A stretch of DNA of 64,000 nt. It comes from Durusdinium trenchii. Lineage: Eukaryota; Sar; Dinophyceae; Suessiales; Symbiodiniaceae. How positions within the stretch are numbered: the stretch's first letter is position 1; every line of letters starts with the position of its first letter. A program made the position numbers and the translations under genes. Under the pieces are notes generated by a model. That model saw only the letters and a program-made list of their open reading frames with translations, was not told where the DNA came from and did no database searches. Positions 21,701 through 31,131 of this stretch are shown here, in pieces. The DNA lies in contig CAXAMN010021112.1 in the NCBI GenBank assembly GCA_963970005.1, positions 2,102,878-2,166,877 on the forward strand. The letters run 5' to 3'.

Positions 21701-24700
21701 GGTCACGAGTCACGGGTGGGGTCGCTCGTTGCGCAGCTGCTCCAGTGTGCTTGCCATTCCCGAGGCGGCTTCAGATGGATCGGAGCAGATGACTGGGTGG
21801 TGGTTTCAGATGTTTAACCTTCACTTGGGATGATTGAACCTACTGACTAATCTTTTTCAAGTGAAAGCACCAACCAGATGATGATGAAGACGTCTCGACT
21901 TGAAGCACATCAACCCATGGGCTACGACACTTTGGGATCTGAAACCACAGAGCCATAATCCTCCCAGCTAGGTCCAGCTACCTCTTCATCGGATGTCCGA
22001 CTTGGCTCCAGTTTGATCTTTCTCTTGAAATACGTACTCACCTCCAAAGCCATCCGAAAAGGAGGTACTTGGACCCATCTGGATTATGGGCCTGTAGCAA
22101 AGAGAGATCACTCACGGAAGGAGTTTGGGGGTTCTTTGGTAGTGACGAGATCCGGCATCCTCTATGCTTGAACACTCCCAACAACAGCTTGTTCAATGCT
22201 TTTCACTTTTCCCCACTTTTCCCCCATGACTTCGACTTCGAAAGACTTTTTCCCTTGCACAACGCGTCGTGCGCGACGACGGTCGTCACGCGTCGTCAGC
22301 CGCGTCGAACCGAAGCCACGACCTGTAGAGACTCGATGGGACTGGAATAATACCTAGAAGCAAGCACGTGGGGCAAAAAGTTCTGCCTTAGTCCGATTTG
22401 CCCGGAAGGATTCGCGGATTTAGGGAGGATTCTAGGTAGGGATATTGTGTAACAAACACCTATACTGTAGTTCTTTGACCCTTGGAGATCACCGTTTTTT
22501 CGGTCACGAGTTCGGGCCTGTAAGGACGGTCACTGGATGGCACTTTGGATGGAATCTGCCCATAGGGTCCCATGGTAGGCTATAGGGTCCCATGGAATCC
22601 CAATGGTAACTGGACGATTTACATGGGATCAAATGTCTTAGGTATTCCCATGGGATCCATGGGATTCACCTTCGAGAAGGGGACCAGAAGGGGGACCCGA
22701 CTGGACCTGCAAAGCGTCGTACCATCACATCCAATCACCTCATAACGATCCCAAGGGACCCGGGTCGAATGGGACCAGTCCGGCTGTTTTCCGAACACAC
22801 TCTACCAGTGGGGTACTCAGGGTCCATACTCAGGGTCCATGTGAGTGTTCCACGGAGTCTATAGAGTCTATAGATCACCTTCATAAAGATGGTGTGGATC
22901 CATGGATCCCATGGGACTAGAGCACACCTGCTTGACATCCATCCCAGTTGCCTCTGCAGGGTGCCCATGGACCCATCGGGTCCGTGGTCGAACCACCCCG
23001 ACATGGAACTGCGGCACCATCACCTCCGCACCCAACTTCAGGCCGACTTCAGGTACCTCAGACTCATTGGGACATCCAAAAAGCCGGCAGATGGTCGTAT
23101 GTGCAAACCAGGGTCGGAGGTGGATCCCCTCCAGGGCCGCCGGCCTGCAGGGGGCCGCAGGGGTGAGCAAGTGTTGAAACGGAATCCGCCCTCCTAGTCC
23201 CACCCTCTTCCCAAGAGAGAAAGTCCTCTCACCCATCCTATCATTCAAGGAACTACAAGACCTAGAGCAGGCGCGCCGACCTTTTGCAAGATGAAGGGAC
23301 AAGCCATCCATGCAGGACTCTGCCAACAGGCTTCCCTTCTCCCCTCCCTCTTCCTTAGCTGCTCCACAGCTCAGGGTGGGCGGGGGGGAAAAGCTGTGTG
23401 GCACAGCACCAAACTTTAAACCAGGGAGCAGCTGCTCCTGTTACCAGCAAGCTGTTCAAACTGACAAGGTACACATTAATGCTAGGTGGGAGAGAGGGTT
23501 GGTGTTCCTGCCTACCCCGACCAACCGCGAACACCGGTACACTGCTTCACCGTGGCACAGGACCGCTTTGGATGCCGAATCCCAGAGCTTCCAGTCGAAC
23601 TCCTGGAGAGCTGGGGGGAAACGCGGTGCAGAAGCAGTATACCTTTGCTGGTTGGTTGTGTTCTTGGGCCACTGCGACCTCTTCGGCATGTTTTTGGGTA
23701 CCCAAAGGCTCAGAAAGGACCCAACCTGCTCGCTATTATAGGGTTTTGACCCTCACAGCTAGGGTTTTGGAACCTTCACCGACATGTACGTAGCTGTTTT
23801 AGGTTCCATGGGCCTTTTTTGGGGAAACCCTCCAAAATCGATTGGCCCTTCATCGACGAAATCATCGAGGGCGGATGACTCAGCGGCGGAGGGATTGACT
23901 TCCGAGGTCTTGAAACTGGACCAATTGGTTCGTTGACCCGTTGTGGTGCCAACGGGTGTGGGGCCATTCCAAAACCAAAATGGACATAAAGAGAGTCGCT
24001 GGTAAACAAGAACTCACTATTTTTGAGATGTTGGCCTGGAACCAGGCCCCATCATCATCCACTGGGCTCTGGTACTATACCCAACGTATTGGACCAATTG
24101 CTTCTATAGAGTCCGGGTACCTCCTTTCCGGATGGTTTTGGAGGTGAGTACTTACTTCCGATTCGGATGTACCTGAACCTTTACCCATACACTCCATGTA
24201 TGCGATATATGCATGCATTGACCCCTCAAACCACCCCAACTGATCGGCATCGCGTCTGGGTTAAGCAATCATGACATGTTAACCACCGGTTTCAGCATAT
24301 CAATCTTCGCTCGACTCCACGTTTCTTGGGCCACTTGAAGTGCATCGCCCTCGTGTCGAACAGCGCTGTCGCTTGCGCCGGCAGTCGCTGGCGCCGGTCT
24401 GCCGGATTCGATTCCCGCCGGATGGTCCTGTCAACAGTCCTAGGACTTAGGTGTCCAAATGCAGCGTAATTGAGCAGGAGTGTCCAGCAGGAAGAAATGA
24501 GCCCATAGATGATGATTAATATATATATATATAGTATAATTATATATGATGTGCATTTAGCGTGAAAGTCCCGGGATGAATGCCAACTTGCAGTGGAGTA
24601 TGTGGACTACCACTCAGGTGGTCTAGCTGATTAGATCATGTTAGATTGAGCAAAATCCATCCGAGACGGATCTGTGACACACACACACACACATGGTGGA

Positions 24701-27700
24701 ACGCGGCATGGTCAAACGCGCCGTGTGGTGGATTGTGGTGGTTGGGTTTGGCCGATGAATTTGTACTCTTGAGGTAGCAACTTGGTGGAATCTACACTCC
24801 CCAAAGCTGACATGGTGGAATCTACTCTGAGAATGACTGCTTTTGTCTACCAACAAATGGTTTCCAGGCTCCGTCAAAGCAGCGGGGTAAAAAAAGCGAA
24901 CCGGAGCCTTTTGAAGACAGTCCCGACAGCCTACGGAGAACTGTTCGTTCGTTTTAGGACCAAAGAACATCGGGTGGAACTGAACTCCCAAGAGATCGAA
25001 CTGAACTCCCAAGGGATCGAAGATCGGCACTGAAGTGGCATCGGTTGCGGTTACTTCGTCGACACTTCAGGAGCAAATCTTGGCGGTTCGAGCTGGACAA
25101 CAAGGCATGTAGAAGAGGGAGCTGGCGCGATCTGATCACCAGAAATTCGGAGAAAGAACACACTTGGAAGTTCTGGGAGGGTCCTTCAGGTGTAGTGCAG
25201 GGTGTCGGGGAGGGTCTTTTGGGGGTTCGTCGGAAGGGGGTTCGTCAGAACAGTGAAGATTCTTCATTGAAACTGAAAGTCCCGCTGCTTCAGAATATAT
25301 CAGGACACACAAAGGACGCTGTTTTTGGACACATTGATGTTGGAGACAACCCTGTTCTGCAAGCAATGCCTTTTGCCACACACGCACACATCCGTGCATG
25401 CTTTAACAAAAATTGAACAGGGTGAATCAGTTAGGTCAGGGCTCAATCTGTGCAAAGCCACTTCCGGGTTCGATCAAACAGAAGGAACCCACCGAAATTG
25501 GGTTCGACAAAGGGTTTCTTTCTGCTTAAGTGACCGGCTGTAGGAGGCTTTTGAGGGAACCGAACCCTGAGGCCCCTCCCGTTCCAGATTGAAGGGGAGT
25601 CATTCTCCATTTCATCGATTGAGCTGAGATATGATGAACGGCGGGGGTGAGAGCTAAAGCCATCTGGGTGGTTTCAGATTCTTTATTTTTTCAACCTTTG
25701 CTCGGGATGAGGAGTTTTTCCACTGACTCATTTGTTTTTATGTTGAAACCACCAAGCAGTCTATATATATATATATACATACATTTTTGTTTCGGGGTTA
25801 GGTATAATATAGTGGTATATAATTTATATTGATATTCCAGTTCCTTGGAGGAGTGTAGCCAGTGTTTTCCGTCATCCTCCCATGTCCACTGACCCGCCAT
25901 TGTTTCATGACGGTCCGCGCAGGCCCATGAACGAAGGGACGGGCACGCGTACGCCCCCCTCCCCGCTGGTGCTACAAGAGCTGGATGTTCTGAGCTTGCG
26001 ATCCATGGTTGAGTGAAGCGAGTCTTTGTCCAGCCAAGAGGAATTTGGTGTCAGATATGGTCAGATACCATATATTGGTGTTGGTGTTGGTCTTTAAAAT
26101 ACCGTCATATACCATCTCAGGTTCAGATCGCAGAGTTTGTAGCCCGGACACGAAAGCAAAGTCGCCCGGATGAAAGCTCGAGCCCAAACTGGGCAATCCC
26201 ACCGACATGGCCGGTGGTGGCGTCCTAAGATCAAGCAGAAGTTGTACAGTGTGCAGATGTCCTGCTGATGGACGTGATTAATTTTAGCTGCTGAGATGAG
26301 TTCGGAGGATTCGCATGAGGTGAAGACCTTACCTTAAGCTTCTGAGTCTGGTCAGGAAGATATAGGGTGTGATGGATCCTTGAAAAGGGCCTACAGTAAA
26401 CCGGACGAAAGCTTGAAAACAGGCAACCATGTTTCTCTCCAGCCAGGACACCCCGACTCAAAGCACAGTCACTGACAAAGGTTTGCTGGCAATTCCCTGC
26501 CCTTGTCCAGTAGTGCCAAAGGTGTGTCTATTGGAGGAAAGGGGAACCCAGAACATCACTCACTTAGGCGGGACACTAAAAATATACTCCTAGTTAGTTG
26601 GAACTGCTGCATGTTTCAAAGCTTAAGGATGACATGCTGCAGTCTTTCAACAAAGCATCATTGCACCCGCCCAACAGAAGAGTGCCAAATGGTAGCATCC
26701 TTTCAGGTCAGATGCGCTGGGTTATAGATTGTAGTTCATACCTATATGATTCATGCAATCTGCGGGGAACCCCTTGTCATCCTCCTGAGAACCCCTTGTC
26801 TACATCATCCTGATTTACATCTTCTACTTCGCTCTTTGGCAAAGCCATCGAGCACTTCCGATGTCCCCGATGTGCATCTCGCGGCGGTCATCCGTCGACT
26901 CGGACTGGGCGAGGGGAGCGGTGGCAGCCGTGCATGGTCGAAAGGCGTAAGGAGACTTAGTTGCTCGACTCGACTGGTGGAACGTATAGCTTTGTTCCAA
27001 CAAAGAGAACCATTCAGGATCATCACAAGGCACAGGCCCCTGCCTGAAATCTTGGGTGCAGGGGAACCCAATCCTGCAGGGTAATTGTTTATATAGTTAG
27101 TTACTACATGTCATTACTCCGACTTGTCATGAATTGCCATGTGTGAACGATTGCCCTGAACCCCAAAAGTGGAACCCTGGAGGACTCTAAAACCCTCTAT
27201 GTCCGCGTGATGTGAAGCCAACTGTTCCGAACTCGGGGCCGACCCGTTCCACAGAGAGAGCTTGCTTGGATCAGTGTGGCAGTCGTCAGCTTGGATCGGC
27301 TTGGTTTGTAGTGATATACAGAGAATTACAGAGATGGTTTGGGTAATAATTATATAGCCAAGTATCGCGTGTCCATGGCCGGTTCCCGCCGAAAAGCCGG
27401 TTCCCGCCGAAAATATCACCATTGCATCGCCGTTGCAACGCGCCGCACGTTAAAGGTTGTTCTATGTTGTTCTTTGAAGCGATCAACTGTCACCGACCCC
27501 AGGACAGAGCGCAGCATCCCTCGTGTTTTGTGATCTGCGTCATGCACGCCGTGTGCGATTGAAAAGAAAGGAAGGCAGCGAACAGCAACTGTTGGGGGAT
27601 CCGATGATCAACCAGGACCTTCAAAGCGAGATCCCGGGATTTTCGGTTACAAACAGACCTATCAGCCTATCAGGGTCACTTAGAGGGCACTTCAAAGTTC

Positions 27701-30356
27701 CTGGAATATGGACGTATATTGACTTACTTGCAGAATGAGACACTCATGAAGCCTGGTTGCTCACCAGACTTCCAATGTCTTCCAATATTCTCTGGGGAAA
27801 TGGATTTTGACAATCCATGTTTCCCTTTTGCTTCACCTAGCGAGCTGCAACTCCAATTTGTTTTGACTCTGCACTGAAGCAGATTCCAACAGCGTTGCCG
27901 TATACGTATGTGCTTTGCTTAGCTGCTAGCTGTTCTCCAGATTCAAGACCAGGTTCATTACCCATTGCCATCACACCAAGCATCAGAAATATAGCTACCA
28001 GGTCCATTGCCGTATACCAGACCACGAATCCGGAACAACTCCTCTTCACTGCTTGGGAGGCCAGGAGGTCTCCCCTCCAACAACTGTGCCACGATGTGCC
28101 ACTTGCAATCCGCCAACACCACGTCTCAAAATACCACACACACACACACCAGGACCTTCAAAGTGACCTTTAGTATCCTTTTGAGATCTCAGGATGAGGT
28201 CACTTAGGCCTGTAAGACGTCAGAGACTCCAAAGAGGTCTAACGGCACACACGGACGACTCCTTCCCGCGCTGTCTTCACTTCCGAACGGATCCACCACG
28301 CGCTTTCCTTCGGATCCGAAGAGAGGAAGACTTCGGACTTCGGGACGCGGAAGACGACGGTGGACTTCCACCGCGGATTCAGCCGACCGTGACCGAGGAG
28401 ATCGTCGACAATCTGCTCGAATGCTTCGAAGAGGCCGTCGACGTGACCCGCAGGCGGGGCGCGCTGGGCCAAGCCGCGTCAGCGGCGTCACGTCGCACGC
28501 CAAATCTTTGGAATGATAGCAAGGTCCGTGCATCGTTAAAATGGGTCATGCCGGTCGTGCCCTTTGTGTTTGTTGTTTGTTCTAAGGGTAAATGTTCAAG
28601 ACCAGAGTCAGCCCTGCGTTGTTGGTGGGTAGGTGGTCGAGCCTCAAGGTGCAGTGTGGAATTCGCATCGTGCACCAGTGTCCGAAGCCAAAGACTCGGA
28701 GCCCAGCTTTTTGTTGTGTTGTTTTTACATGTATCATTTAAAGTGCATTGAATAAAGGAATGATCAGGAATGTATATATATATATATTGTATATTCATAT
28801 AAGAGCAGCGATGCGTTTATAAAGGAACCACGTTCCGTTCCGTTCCGGAACGCCGGGTCGACTCGGTGCGAGGCATTTGGAACCTCTCATGACCGGTCCG
28901 GATCCCGCCAGCCGGTCGGTCGGGCCTGGACCATGGAGCTGGAGGGAGCCTTCAGCCCTGGACCATGGACCCTGAGTACACCACTGGTTGGTAGAGGAAA
29001 CCCATCTTCCGGGCCAGACAGTCAGGGTCCATGTGAGTTTTGGGGAGTGTAGATGAGTGTAGTCATTTTCCAGTCGGGTGCATGCTAAGAAGGCTTCCAT
29101 GTCCAGTCTGCAGTGTACAGGGCTCGCGGCGGACTTGCGAACAAGGAGACCGCAGGAAAGACATGGTCCGAAACCGAAACTGACATCAAGAGTTTGCTAC
29201 AACAAGGACTCGGACCTTTAAAGTGACCTTTATGAGATCCCAGGATGAGGTCACTTAGGATGGTAAAGGGCCACTTAGAGACTCCAAAGAGGTCACTTTG
29301 AAGGTCCTTTGTACCATGCATATCCTGTTTTTGCTTGGAAAGGGTGATTTATGTTTTCCCGGTAAACTCCCTTCTGGGGAATACATATTCGTCACTATTT
29401 GCGGTTCCTTACGCAAATCCAAGATATTGTACCCTTTGTACCATGAAATCAACCATTCTACCGCTCCATTTTGGGATGTAGCAAAGTGGAAGGAAATCAC
29501 TACTAACTAGCAACTCAACTGAGCCTGAGAGGCTTAGGTGCTGAGATGGGTCTCGTTTGAACATGTCAGATATGGCGTGACCTCATGACCTTTCCTTGGC
29601 TGGATCTTTAAAACAGCAAACATGTGGTTTCCTGATAGGGGACCATAATTTCATTAAGTTAAACCTGTGCCAGAGATGGTGCTTTCCGTGTCAAAGCTGA
29701 TCTGTGCAAATGTCAAGTCTCAAGAAACGATCCGTGCAAAGACCAACATCTGAAGCATCATCCCACTGGTCAGAATGTGGCCGAACATGTTCTATATATG
29801 GGACAGATGAGTAGATGAGTACGAGTGCTGGTTGCTACACCACTTTTGATAGACTATAAGGCATTTTCGATTTTCTCCACCCCACACTGAGTTCTTTGTG
29901 AAAACCGTAGTTCCCAGACACTCCATAGCACTGGCACATCTACATACTCATCAGTTGGGTTTGTATACCAGGGTCCCAGTTGGGGATGTCTATCAACAAT
30001 TCAATAGCCCCTTTAACCCTTAGAGGTGATGCGGGGTCTCTCTTTACTACCGCGACCGTGGGTCTTGGCTTATACCTGGACCTGGACCCTCAAAGTACCC
30101 TTTAAAATGGTACCCTATCTCATGTCCTATTATTCTAGGGTACTTTGAAGGGCCCAACACGGTCCAACATCAACCAGGACCCCACAAAAAGGGATGCTGC
30201 CTGGCGCATTGCACCAGAACCCTTCAGTCCCAAAGGGTGCAGCTCCTGGGTGCCTCTCCACCTCCTTCTCCGAGGTTACGAAGGCGAAGCCAACATCGCC
30301 TCGAGCGCCCGGCGGCCCCGGTTCGTCACGCGGTTCGTCACGCGGTTCGTCACCAG
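9790..30356 (+). CDS. Long multi-exon gene, probable continuation of the ubiquitin-like gene
   Basis: A series of GC3-rich + strand exons with AG acceptors: 9790-9957 (SPAQLGAVLASP...), 10877-10949 (PAPPLTEPALGGGRVAEPR), 11706-11770 (AVVLAAADDEQLRAAEE), 12808-12894 (LTFVTEIDDPDYDPSQ), 13882-13974 (VPTVEEPPRTEPPRREQRR), 14971-15015 (EKPDIIPATVDIPAE), 21411-21494 (ASAAPAILGFGGSDQGPKPA), 26845-26946 (HLAAVIRRLGLGEGSGG), 28326-28523 (PTVTEEIVDNLLECFEEAVD) and 30275-30356 (VTKAKPTSPRAPGGPGSSRG). From 11770 to 30275 every junction is phase 0, which supports one gene. Donors are mostly GT, with probable GC (10949) and GA (13974). The phase between 9957 and 10877 does not fit, so an exon or boundary is missing there. 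The product looks largely disordered and charged. I recognise no domain. The copia element sits in the intron after 15015. Confidence 0.5.
10594..10645. mobile_element. Family A MITE-like fragment
   Basis: TACACTCCCTGGAATAATCA followed by TGGAAGTGGATGGCATGG, the left end of the family; the right end is not recognisable. Confidence 0.65.
11260..11338. repeat. Palindromic repeat, family F, copy 1
   Basis: GGCTCCAACTGCTTCCTGAG, then GGTGGTTGGGGTGGG, then ACCTTCTGAGGATATGGTTG. The same order and an inverted end (GGTTGGAGCCCTAG) occur at 51817-51897. Confidence 0.7.
11838..11925. mobile_element. Foldback element with AAGAGAGGTTGA ends
   Basis: Left end AAGAGAGGTTGAACTGCCCT and right end GCCCTATAGCTCAACCTCTC are inverted repeats around a CCATATATGG core. 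It lies in an intron between exons at 11770 and 12808. Confidence 0.65.
12158..12270. mobile_element. Family A MITE-like element
   Basis: Left end TACACTCCATGGAAGCATCA and TGGAAGTGGATGGCATGACC. The right end ATGATGCTTCCAGGAAGT is an imperfect reverse complement of the left. Confidence 0.65.
12934..13051. mobile_element. Family B MITE-like element, diverged
   Basis: TTCAGAGCAGATGGCA at the left, CCCCATGATGTCCTTTTAG and TATAAACCACCAAACTTGGG inside, and TTGTGCCATCTAC at the right. This matches the order of the copies at 14758 and 20650. Confidence 0.7.
13094..13400 (+). other. Stretch open in three + frames, unassigned
   Basis: After a CCCCCGCAG acceptor-like site, all three + frames stay open for about 200 bp. 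One reads like a beta-rich segment (AGPFSTVTVACEAFGQ). Third-position GC does not single out a frame, and the neighbouring phase-0 exons join without it, so I do not call it coding. Confidence 0.3.
14028..14102 (+). repeat. 21-bp minisatellite TTGGAGGCCATCGCTAGTAGG, locus 1
   Basis: Three and a half units of a 21-bp repeat with core GGAGGCCATCGCTA. The unit recurs at 47907-47948 and 57717-57789, and as a single inverted unit near 50300. Confidence 0.85.
14758..14896. mobile_element. Family B MITE-like element
   Basis: Left end TACAGTGGTTTCAGAGTAGA followed by TGGCAC. Right end GTGCCATCGAATCTCTGAAG followed by CAGTGGTTTTA, an imperfect inverted repeat of about 28 bp. The core has CACCCCAAGATGTCTT, a TA run and CTAAACCACC. 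Best-preserved ends of the family in this window. Confidence 0.8.
15100..15219 (+). repeat. 5' LTR
   Basis: 120 bp, from TGTAAAAGCACTGGATCG to GGGGCTCCAGCTTCGACA. Identical at every base to 19415-19534. Confidence 0.95.
15193..15244 (+). promoter_or_regulatory. Hairpin spanning LTR end and primer-binding site
   Basis: GCCCCTGGTGGGGCTCC (15193-15209) and GGAGCCCCACCAGGGGC (15228-15244) are perfect 17-bp complements. GCT/AGC extends the stem past one unpaired A. The 11-nt loop (15214-15224) spans the LTR border and contains TGGT, the bases that pair with the tRNA 3' end. Confidence 0.8.
15221..15231 (+). promoter_or_regulatory. Primer-binding site for initiator Met-tRNA
   Basis: TGGTAGCGGAG one base after the LTR. 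Its complement CTCCGCTACCA is an acceptor 3' strand ending in A plus CCA, and implies an A1:U72 pair, the mark of eukaryotic initiator tRNA. It resembles the TGGTATCAGAG site of plant copia elements. Confidence 0.8.
15281..16252 (+). CDS. Copia gag (nucleocapsid) protein
   Basis: A 323-residue frame from the first ATG after the primer site, 62 bp past the LTR. Residues 1-200 form the capsid-like part (DGEGEDRGKSLKKWRTWAQ, then WDILQRRFPEKEAHDLMGEA), as in the UBN2/retrotrans_gag domains of copia elements. A basic stretch is followed by a zinc knuckle near residue 287, CNRCGKVGHWAREC (C-x2-C-x4-H-x4-C), which binds the element RNA. The frame closes at TGA 16250-16252, while protease continues in another frame from about 16230, so a programmed or mutational frame change separates gag from pol. 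Confidence 0.88.
   Translation: MSSDDRGLRRFDGEGEDRGKSLKKWRTWAQTKMLTLKDVKAEQRGPWLFTLLDGKAWDACEHVTLEELATDKGEKLLWDILQRRFPEKEAHDLMGEALGEVFALAANDSETMKQWTSRVREVFDRCERRANVRFPAAAEGWIALHCAGLTEEQKAIVKAKTQGNLEYDNIAAALRSCFPMYRASSVKRKPVGALQVDVVSGEDVESEPMASEPFLQDVEAFLLEHEQQVSVEDESPFTEQEAAEALAVSWKERRKEISKVQKSRQFGYASTAKRQFRIEVEELKKRTKCNRCGKVGHWARECRAPPTKDASSSSAPPNQLCGS
16230..17117 (+). CDS. Copia pol, aspartic protease part
   Basis: The real protein begins around HQISYVEVEEETELA, where the gag frame ends; the upstream part of this open frame only overlaps the gag knuckle. Protease hallmarks are the active-site GFGVVDSGCGKTLIG (D-S-G) and the later hydrophobic LLLGRPTLERMAVKLDF. This makes it a retropepsin that cleaves the polyprotein. 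A lysine/glutamine-rich linker follows (KGQKTKITSKKKE), then YDIKQGWDLTKPNVQ. The last 20 or so residues of this frame are out of register: at about 17055 the neighbouring frame carries the continuation with CPPCT. It is in frame 3 and gag is in frame 2. Confidence 0.82.
   Translation, partial: QISYVEVEEETELAIQPTFVGHVVHVYAAGLVSSPGFGVVDSGCGKTLIGEQTLKQLEPMIQAAGFGPVVYYTNEAIFRFGNGATETTHRACRLPVGIAQCFGTIDATIISGAAPLLLGRPTLERMAVKLDFAQGQMELLGHTADLKTNEAGQLLIDVLAYPDKGAPVANTQATSSPQACSPRPEQCPEIWAGKGQKTKITSKKKECRCLLAQIKKQEAQKSATVAVAELFSPPRFTKAAEAQNLQGLSYDIKQGWDLTKPNVQKTVTTELEHSRRGLRFSSCARRALTGEAGSI
17055..17676 (+). pseudogene. Copia pol, CPPCT/FEHPW domain between protease and integrase
   Basis: Two frames carry one domain. 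At 17055-17120 one frame reads LLVVCPPCTHWGGWEHLN. From about 17115 another reads DQAIETARLIRTAKEQVRFA, then GGDFLFEHPWSSDVW, VRRVDMCAYNLTCPDTGLPI and a C-x2-C (KQCPRCSRH). A PC-type loop followed by an [E]-[HN]-P motif about 60 residues later resembles motifs IV and VI of cytosine-5 DNA methyltransferases. This suggests a domain descended from that fold. No S-adenosylmethionine-binding glycine motif is visible, so activity is doubtful. Frame breaks at about 17115 and 17645 disable this copy. Confidence 0.6.
17640..18440 (+). pseudogene. Copia integrase start fused to RNase H end by internal deletion
   Basis: In one frame: LHANLGHPS and FTCTIC give the HHCC zinc-binding pre-integrase. VGIDIKYLPGW supplies the first catalytic Asp region of the integrase core. 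The core then stops at SWVA with TGA 18006-18008. The same frame continues after the stop and soon reaches VVGVTDCKSLYDHM, DKRVAIDLAILKQ, and LHVRWCPTQLMLADGLTK. This is the C-terminal half of the copia RNase H. The rest of integrase, all of reverse transcriptase and the start of RNase H are gone, some 2 kb compared with a usual copia pol. RNase H ends at TAA 18438-18440. Confidence 0.85.
18813..19392 (+). CDS. Extra ORF between pol and 3' LTR, unknown function
   Basis: From ATG 18813 (MSTPYRSREEVRQLLKALRD), the first 41 residues end at TGA near 18936. The reading continues one base out of frame as SDGAKRRFVPSSVVPSEELD through PPTLPEGVTSVAEWGKRICE, YAAMLEESKKSKEMRDYLQW and ends at 19390-19392. 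The joined length is about 190 residues, mostly helical and charged, with no membrane segment or signal peptide, so not an envelope-like gene. It lies 370 bp after RNase H and 20 bp before the purine tract. I do not recognise the family. It may be a captured host sequence or a component specific to these elements. Confidence 0.6.
19408..19414 (+). promoter_or_regulatory. Polypurine tract
   Basis: GGAGGAG immediately before the TG of the 3' LTR, the usual plus-strand primer position, preceded by an AT-rich run. Confidence 0.75.
19415..19534 (+). repeat. 3' LTR
   Basis: 120 bp identical to 15100-15219, followed by CATAT, the target duplication also seen before the 5' LTR. Confidence 0.95.
19797..19886. 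mobile_element. Palindromic repeat, family E
   Basis: Left end TACCAGGACCCTCCAAGAGG and right end TCTGGAGGGTCCTGGTA are inverted repeats around GTCTATCAATAGCCTC. A degenerate relative with TACCAGGGTCCCAGT and TCTATCAACAATTCAATAGC is at 29968-30050. Confidence 0.75.
20650..20769. mobile_element. Family B MITE-like element
   Basis: Left end TACAGTGGTTTCAGAGTACA. Right end TGTGCCATCGAACCTCC then AAAACCACTGTA. Core CACCCCAAGATATCTTTTAC and TATAAACCACCTGGACTTGG. Confidence 0.8.
21495..26844. other. Intron-like stretch, no supported gene
   Basis: Between exons at 21411-21494 and 26845-26946. GC-rich patches near 22255-22330, 23110-23170 and 24320-24430 have exon-like edges (for example CGCAGGG|GTGAGC at 23164) but no coherent frame. 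A cluster of GGGATCC/CCATGG-rich short duplications (for example CTCAGGGTCCAT twice) lies at 22560-22980. The 178-residue minus-strand frame 22868-23404 is rejected. AT runs are at 24519-24533 and about 25762-25778, and a CA run at about 24676-24693. Confidence 0.45.
24052..24150. repeat. Dispersed palindromic repeat, family C, copy 2
   Basis: CATCCACTGGGCTCTGGTAC, ACTATACCCAACGTATTGG, CAATTGCTTCTATAGAGTCC and GGTACCTCCTTTCCGGATGG in the same order as at 8768-8893. Confidence 0.75.
27613..27704. mobile_element. Palindromic repeat, family D
   Basis: ACCAGGACCTTCAAAGCGAG at the left and GGCACTTCAAAGTTCCTGG at the right, with GATCCCGGGAT inside. The family shares left end AGGACCTTCAAAGTGACC. 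Confidence 0.65.
28149..28240. mobile_element. Palindromic repeat, family D
   Basis: ACCAGGACCTTCAAAGTGAC, GAGATCTCAGGATGAGGTCA and AGACTCCAAAGAGGTC. It ends about 85 bp before the 28326-28523 exon and supplies the ATG that opens the exon's longer frame. Confidence 0.75.
29211..29310. mobile_element. Palindromic repeat, family D, complete ends
   Basis: Left GGACCTTTAAAGTGACC, core GAGATCCCAGGATGAGGTCA and CTTAGGATGGTAAAGGGCC, right GGTCACTTTGAAGGTCC. Confidence 0.8.
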
Positions 30357-31131
30357 GTTTGGCGCGGTTCGACCCAAAGGTCTCCAGGGATGTGCATGGA
30401 CCCTTCAAAGTATACCTGACAATGAGACATGACCCGAAGAACAAGCAGGTATATATATAATAATATTTATAGGTACATTGTACCCATTTTGTGAGGTAAC
30501 CTCACGGGTCGATTGCAGGTGGTTTTGAATCCATGATCCAAGCACGACCGTTTGCGGTTCGGTCAACCAACACCCGACCCTTCGATGACTTGAATGGCCT
30601 GCGAGGTCCGGTCTATCGCAAAGGATGGTCTGTTAGCTTCGTCGATCGGCGGGTGCCGAAGCCGAATCCGAACGGGCTCCGCCAGGGGTCCGGACCCACC
30701 TTCGCAGGGGTCCGGACTCCGGACCCGAAGCAAACCATGTGTTGGTTCGGGCCCGGATTCTTAGGGTGAGACTGAAATGTCAGATTGTTTGGCAATTCGG
30801 AGACGCTGGAAGCCTCTTTCTTTCGATAGGACATCCCATGACCACACTGACTGAATTGGAGGATGATGAACACAATCCTACATGTTTGGATTGTCAGTTT
30901 CGATTGACCAAAAACACAAAATCCACTCAATTCAATTCCATTCAAGTCATGAGATGTATTTTGAACGATTGCCTTGAACTCACATGTTGGAGAGATTGGG
31001 CCAGATGTTGAGCAAGGAGTATTTGGCCCGACCCCCGTTTCGACCCTCCTGGTAGACATAGGTAGACTCGTAGACGGGCAGGCCATTAATTCAACCCACT
31101 AGTCTTTTTTTACAACTGTATACTTTTCTAA

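Noticed and set aside
22868..23404. 178-residue minus-strand frame
   Set aside because: Crosses short duplications, no third-position bias and no recognisable motif.
24340..24440. tRNA-like segment with GGATTCGATTCCCGCC
   Set aside because: The T-loop resembles a box B, but the T-stem bases do not pair and no acceptor stem could be formed.
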